A stretch of DNA of 64,000 bases from Bacteroidaceae bacterium (lineage in GTDB: Bacteria > Bacteroidota > Bacteroidia > Bacteroidales > Bacteroidaceae), in the NCBI GenBank assembly GCA_017542145.1, contig JAFXXQ010000028.1, positions 1 to 64,000 on the forward strand, read 5' to 3'. The translations under genes were made by a program, and so were the position numbers. The notes under the pieces were generated by a model that was not told where the DNA came from, did no database searches, and was given only the letters and a program-made list of their open reading frames with translations. Position 1 is the stretch's first letter. Each line of letters opens with the position of its first letter. Positions 61,893 through 64,000 of this stretch are shown piece by piece.

Positions 61893-63985
61893 GCGCCCTT
61901 GCCCATACCGACATCCAGTATCTTTCCGGCGTCGGCCCGCAGCGTGCCGAAGTGTTGCGTAAAGAACTTAATATCTCCACGCTCAACGACCTGCTTTATT
62001 GCTTTCCCTACAAGCATATCGACCGCAGCCGCCTCTATTACATCCACGAGATTGACGGCAATATGCCCTACATCCAGCTCCGTGGAAAGATTCTCAGCTA
62101 CGAGACTGCCGGTAGCGGACGCAAAGAGCGCACCATCGCCCATTTCACCGACGGCACGGGCATTATCGACCTTGTTTGGTTCCAATACGGAAAGTTTATC
62201 CAGAAACGCTACCCCCTCAACAAGGATTTTATCGTCTTCGGCAAGCCCACCGTCTTCGGCGGACGCATCAACATCGCTCACCCCGACATCGACCCTTCTG
62301 ACGGCCTCGACATCTCCAGCATGGGCCTCCGTCCTTATTACAATACAACAGAGCGCATGAAGCGCATGAACCTCAGCTCCGGCGGCATAGAGAAGCTGAT
62401 GCGAAACCTCTTCGACATGCTGACGGAGCCCATCCCCGAAACCCTGCCCGAATATTTTGTGCAGAAGCACCACCTCATGCCGCTTGACGAAGCCCTCCGC
62501 TGCATGCACTTTCCCGAGAACCCCGAGCAGCTGCGACGTGCCGAATATCGGCTGAAGTTCGAGGAACTATTTTATATCCAGCTTGATATTCTGCGTTACG
62601 CCCGCATGCGGCAGAAGAAGAGTCAAGGCCTCTGCTTCACCGTCGTGGGCCATCTATTTAACACCTTCTTCAACGAGAAACTCCCCTTCCCCCTGACGAA
62701 CGCCCAAAAGCGCGTCATCCGCGAGATGCGTGCCGACATGAACAGCGGGCGTCAAATGAACCGCCTCCTGCAGGGCGATGTGGGCAGCGGCAAGACGCTC
62801 GTCGCCCTCATGGTCATGCTTATCGCCATCGACAATGGTTATCAGGCCTGTATCATGGCCCCCACCGAAATCCTTGCCGAGCAGCACTACACCACCATCC
62901 GAACCCTACTCGAAGAGCTTCCCGTCCGTGTAGAGCTGCTCACGGGCAGCGTCAAGGGCAAGCGGCGCACTCCCATTCTCAGCGGCTTGCAGGACGGCAG
63001 CGTCCACTTGCTCATCTCCACCCACGCCGTACTGGAGGACACCGTCAGCTTCGCCGCTCTCGGTCTCGTCGTCGTCGACGAGCAGCACCGCTTCGGCGTA
63101 GCTCAACGCGCCAAGCTCTGGAGCAAGAACGAATTCCTCCCCCATGTACTGGTGATGACGGCTACCCCCATTCCCCGCACCCTCGCCATGACGCTCTACG
63201 GTGACCTCGACGTCTCCGTAATCGACGAGCTGCCCCCGGGCCGCAAACCAGTCTTCACCGAGCACCGCTACGACACCCAGAAAGCCTCGCTCTACCAGTT
63301 CATGCGCAGCCAGATTGACGCCGGACGCCAAGTCTATGTTGTCTATCCCCTCATCAAGGAAAGCGAGAAGATAGACCTTAAGAACCTCGAGGACGGCTAC
63401 CGTACCATTTGCGAAGTTTTCCCCGACTATGCCGTCAGCATGGTGCATGGCCGTCTGAAGCCTGACGAGAAAGAAGCTGAGATGCAGCGCTTCGTCTGTG
63501 GCGAAACGCAAATTATGGTAGCCACCACAGTCATCGAGGTAGGCGTCAACGTGCCCAATGCCAGCATCATGGTTATCCAGAACGCCGAGCGCTTCGGTCT
63601 CTCGCAGCTCCACCAGCTACGCGGACGTGTGGGACGCGGCGCCGACCAAAGCTACTGCATCCTCGTCACCTCCTTCAAACTCACGGACGACAGCCGCAAG
63701 CGCATCGACATCATGACGCGCACCACCGACGGCTTCGAGATAGCCGAGGCCGACCTCAAGCTACGCGGCCCGGGCGACCTCGAAGGCACCCAGCAGAGCG
63801 GCATCGCCTTCGACCTCCACATCGCCAACCTCGCCCGCGACGGCATCCTACTCCAACACGTCCGCGACATCGCCCAACACATCCTCGATGACGACCCCGA
63901 CGAGAACCGCCCCGAAAACTATATCCTTTGGCAGCAACTCCGCCTCCGCCGCAAAACCAACGTCAACTGGAGCGCCATCTCCTAA
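61889..63985 (+). CDS. recG: ATP-dependent DNA helicase RecG
   Basis: A 698-aa helicase that reverses stalled forks and processes Holliday junctions. The N-terminal wedge/OB domain includes [20 protein letters not shown]. Helicase motifs are Walker A ([19 protein letters not shown]), DEQH ([15 protein letters not shown]), [16 protein letters not shown] and the C-terminal [17 protein letters not shown]. Complete, ending 15 nt from the window edge, and coupled to ispD by a 4-nt overlap. Confidence 0.96.
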   Translation: MSALAHTDIQYLSGVGPQRAEVLRKELNISTLNDLLYCFPYKHIDRSRLYYIHEIDGNMPYIQLRGKILSYETAGSGRKERTIAHFTDGTGIIDLVWFQYGKFIQKRYPLNKDFIVFGKPTVFGGRINIAHPDIDPSDGLDISSMGLRPYYNTTERMKRMNLSSGGIEKLMRNLFDMLTEPIPETLPEYFVQKHHLMPLDEALRCMHFPENPEQLRRAEYRLKFEELFYIQLDILRYARMRQKKSQGLCFTVVGHLFNTFFNEKLPFPLTNAQKRVIREMRADMNSGRQMNRLLQGDVGSGKTLVALMVMLIAIDNGYQACIMAPTEILAEQHYTTIRTLLEELPVRVELLTGSVKGKRRTPILSGLQDGSVHLLISTHAVLEDTVSFAALGLVVVDEQHRFGVAQRAKLWSKNEFLPHVLVMTATPIPRTLAMTLYGDLDVSVIDELPPGRKPVFTEHRYDTQKASLYQFMRSQIDAGRQVYVVYPLIKESEKIDLKNLEDGYRTICEVFPDYAVSMVHGRLKPDEKEAEMQRFVCGETQIMVATTVIEVGVNVPNASIMVIQNAERFGLSQLHQLRGRVGRGADQSYCILVTSFKLTDDSRKRIDIMTRTTDGFEIAEADLKLRGPGDLEGTQQSGIAFDLHIANLARDGILLQHVRDIAQHILDDDPDENRPENYILWQQLRLRRKTNVNWSAIS

Positions 63986-64000
63986 TGATTCTGGCCTTTC

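Overview
The window looks like a chromosomal segment of a Prevotella-like member of the Bacteroidales. The evidence is SprA (the type IX secretion translocon), C10 and C25 peptidase genes, short T9SS-type C-terminal tails ending in NGKKVLVK-like motifs, many lipoproteins, a TonB receptor/DUF4249 pair, and repeated promoters of the Bacteroidetes form (TTTG, 19-20 nt, then TAnnTTTG). Most of the window is GC-rich with strong codon bias. Roughly the first 7 kb is visibly AT-richer and has accessory character.

Layout. 1-7.2 kb (minus strand) is an accessory block. It holds an IS21-like terminus that cuts off a small gene, hypothetical proteins, a C10 cysteine peptidase lipoprotein, secreted proteins, and a broken gingipain-type (C25) gene with an 8-bp frameshifting duplication and both catalytic residues lost. 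7.3-16.6 kb (minus) carries a TPR membrane protein, a lipoprotein, L-fucose isomerase, an acyl-ACP thioesterase, a GH110 alpha-galactosidase, CutC, RsgA and Frr. 16.7-22.3 kb (plus) is a compact operon: VTC polyphosphate polymerase domain, DUF4956, DUF2490, small T9SS-tail protein, Cthe_2159-like beta-helix protein and a membrane LytTR regulator. 22.3-24 kb is an ABC exporter on the opposite strand. 24.2-32.2 kb is ruvA-sprA. 32.3-36.8 kb (minus) is a double GH43 protein and a guanine-deaminase-like enzyme. 37.4-45.6 kb (plus) is TonB receptor, DUF4249 lipoprotein, DPP-IV-type peptidase, membrane protein and GH29 fucosidase. 45.7-52.5 kb holds a transglutaminase-like lipoprotein, a nucleoside hydrolase, tRNA-Arg(CCG) and a GH127/GH146 arabinofuranosidase. 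52.5-57.8 kb (minus) is pyrH, ung, asnA, an acyl-CoA synthetase and nadK. 57.9-64 kb (plus) is pdxJ, exbB/exbD/TonB, a DJ-1 protein, ispD and recG.

How it fits together. GH110 (removes blood-group-B galactose), GH29 (releases fucose) and FucI (isomerises fucose) suggest use of fucosylated host glycans. GH43 and GH127/146 point to arabinose-containing plant glycans. SprA, the T9SS tails, the C10/C25 peptidase genes, the TonB receptor and ExbBD/TonB describe an outer-membrane export and import system.

The most unusual features are (i) the VTC/DUF4956/beta-helix/LytTR operon, (ii) the catalytically dead, frameshifted gingipain homologue, and (iii) many short tandem arrays of 7-9 bp words and palindromic elements, several lying inside coding sequence (ruvA, ispD, the TPR protein, the transglutaminase gene, the DUF4249 signal peptide). 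No CRISPR array, rRNA or phage module was seen.
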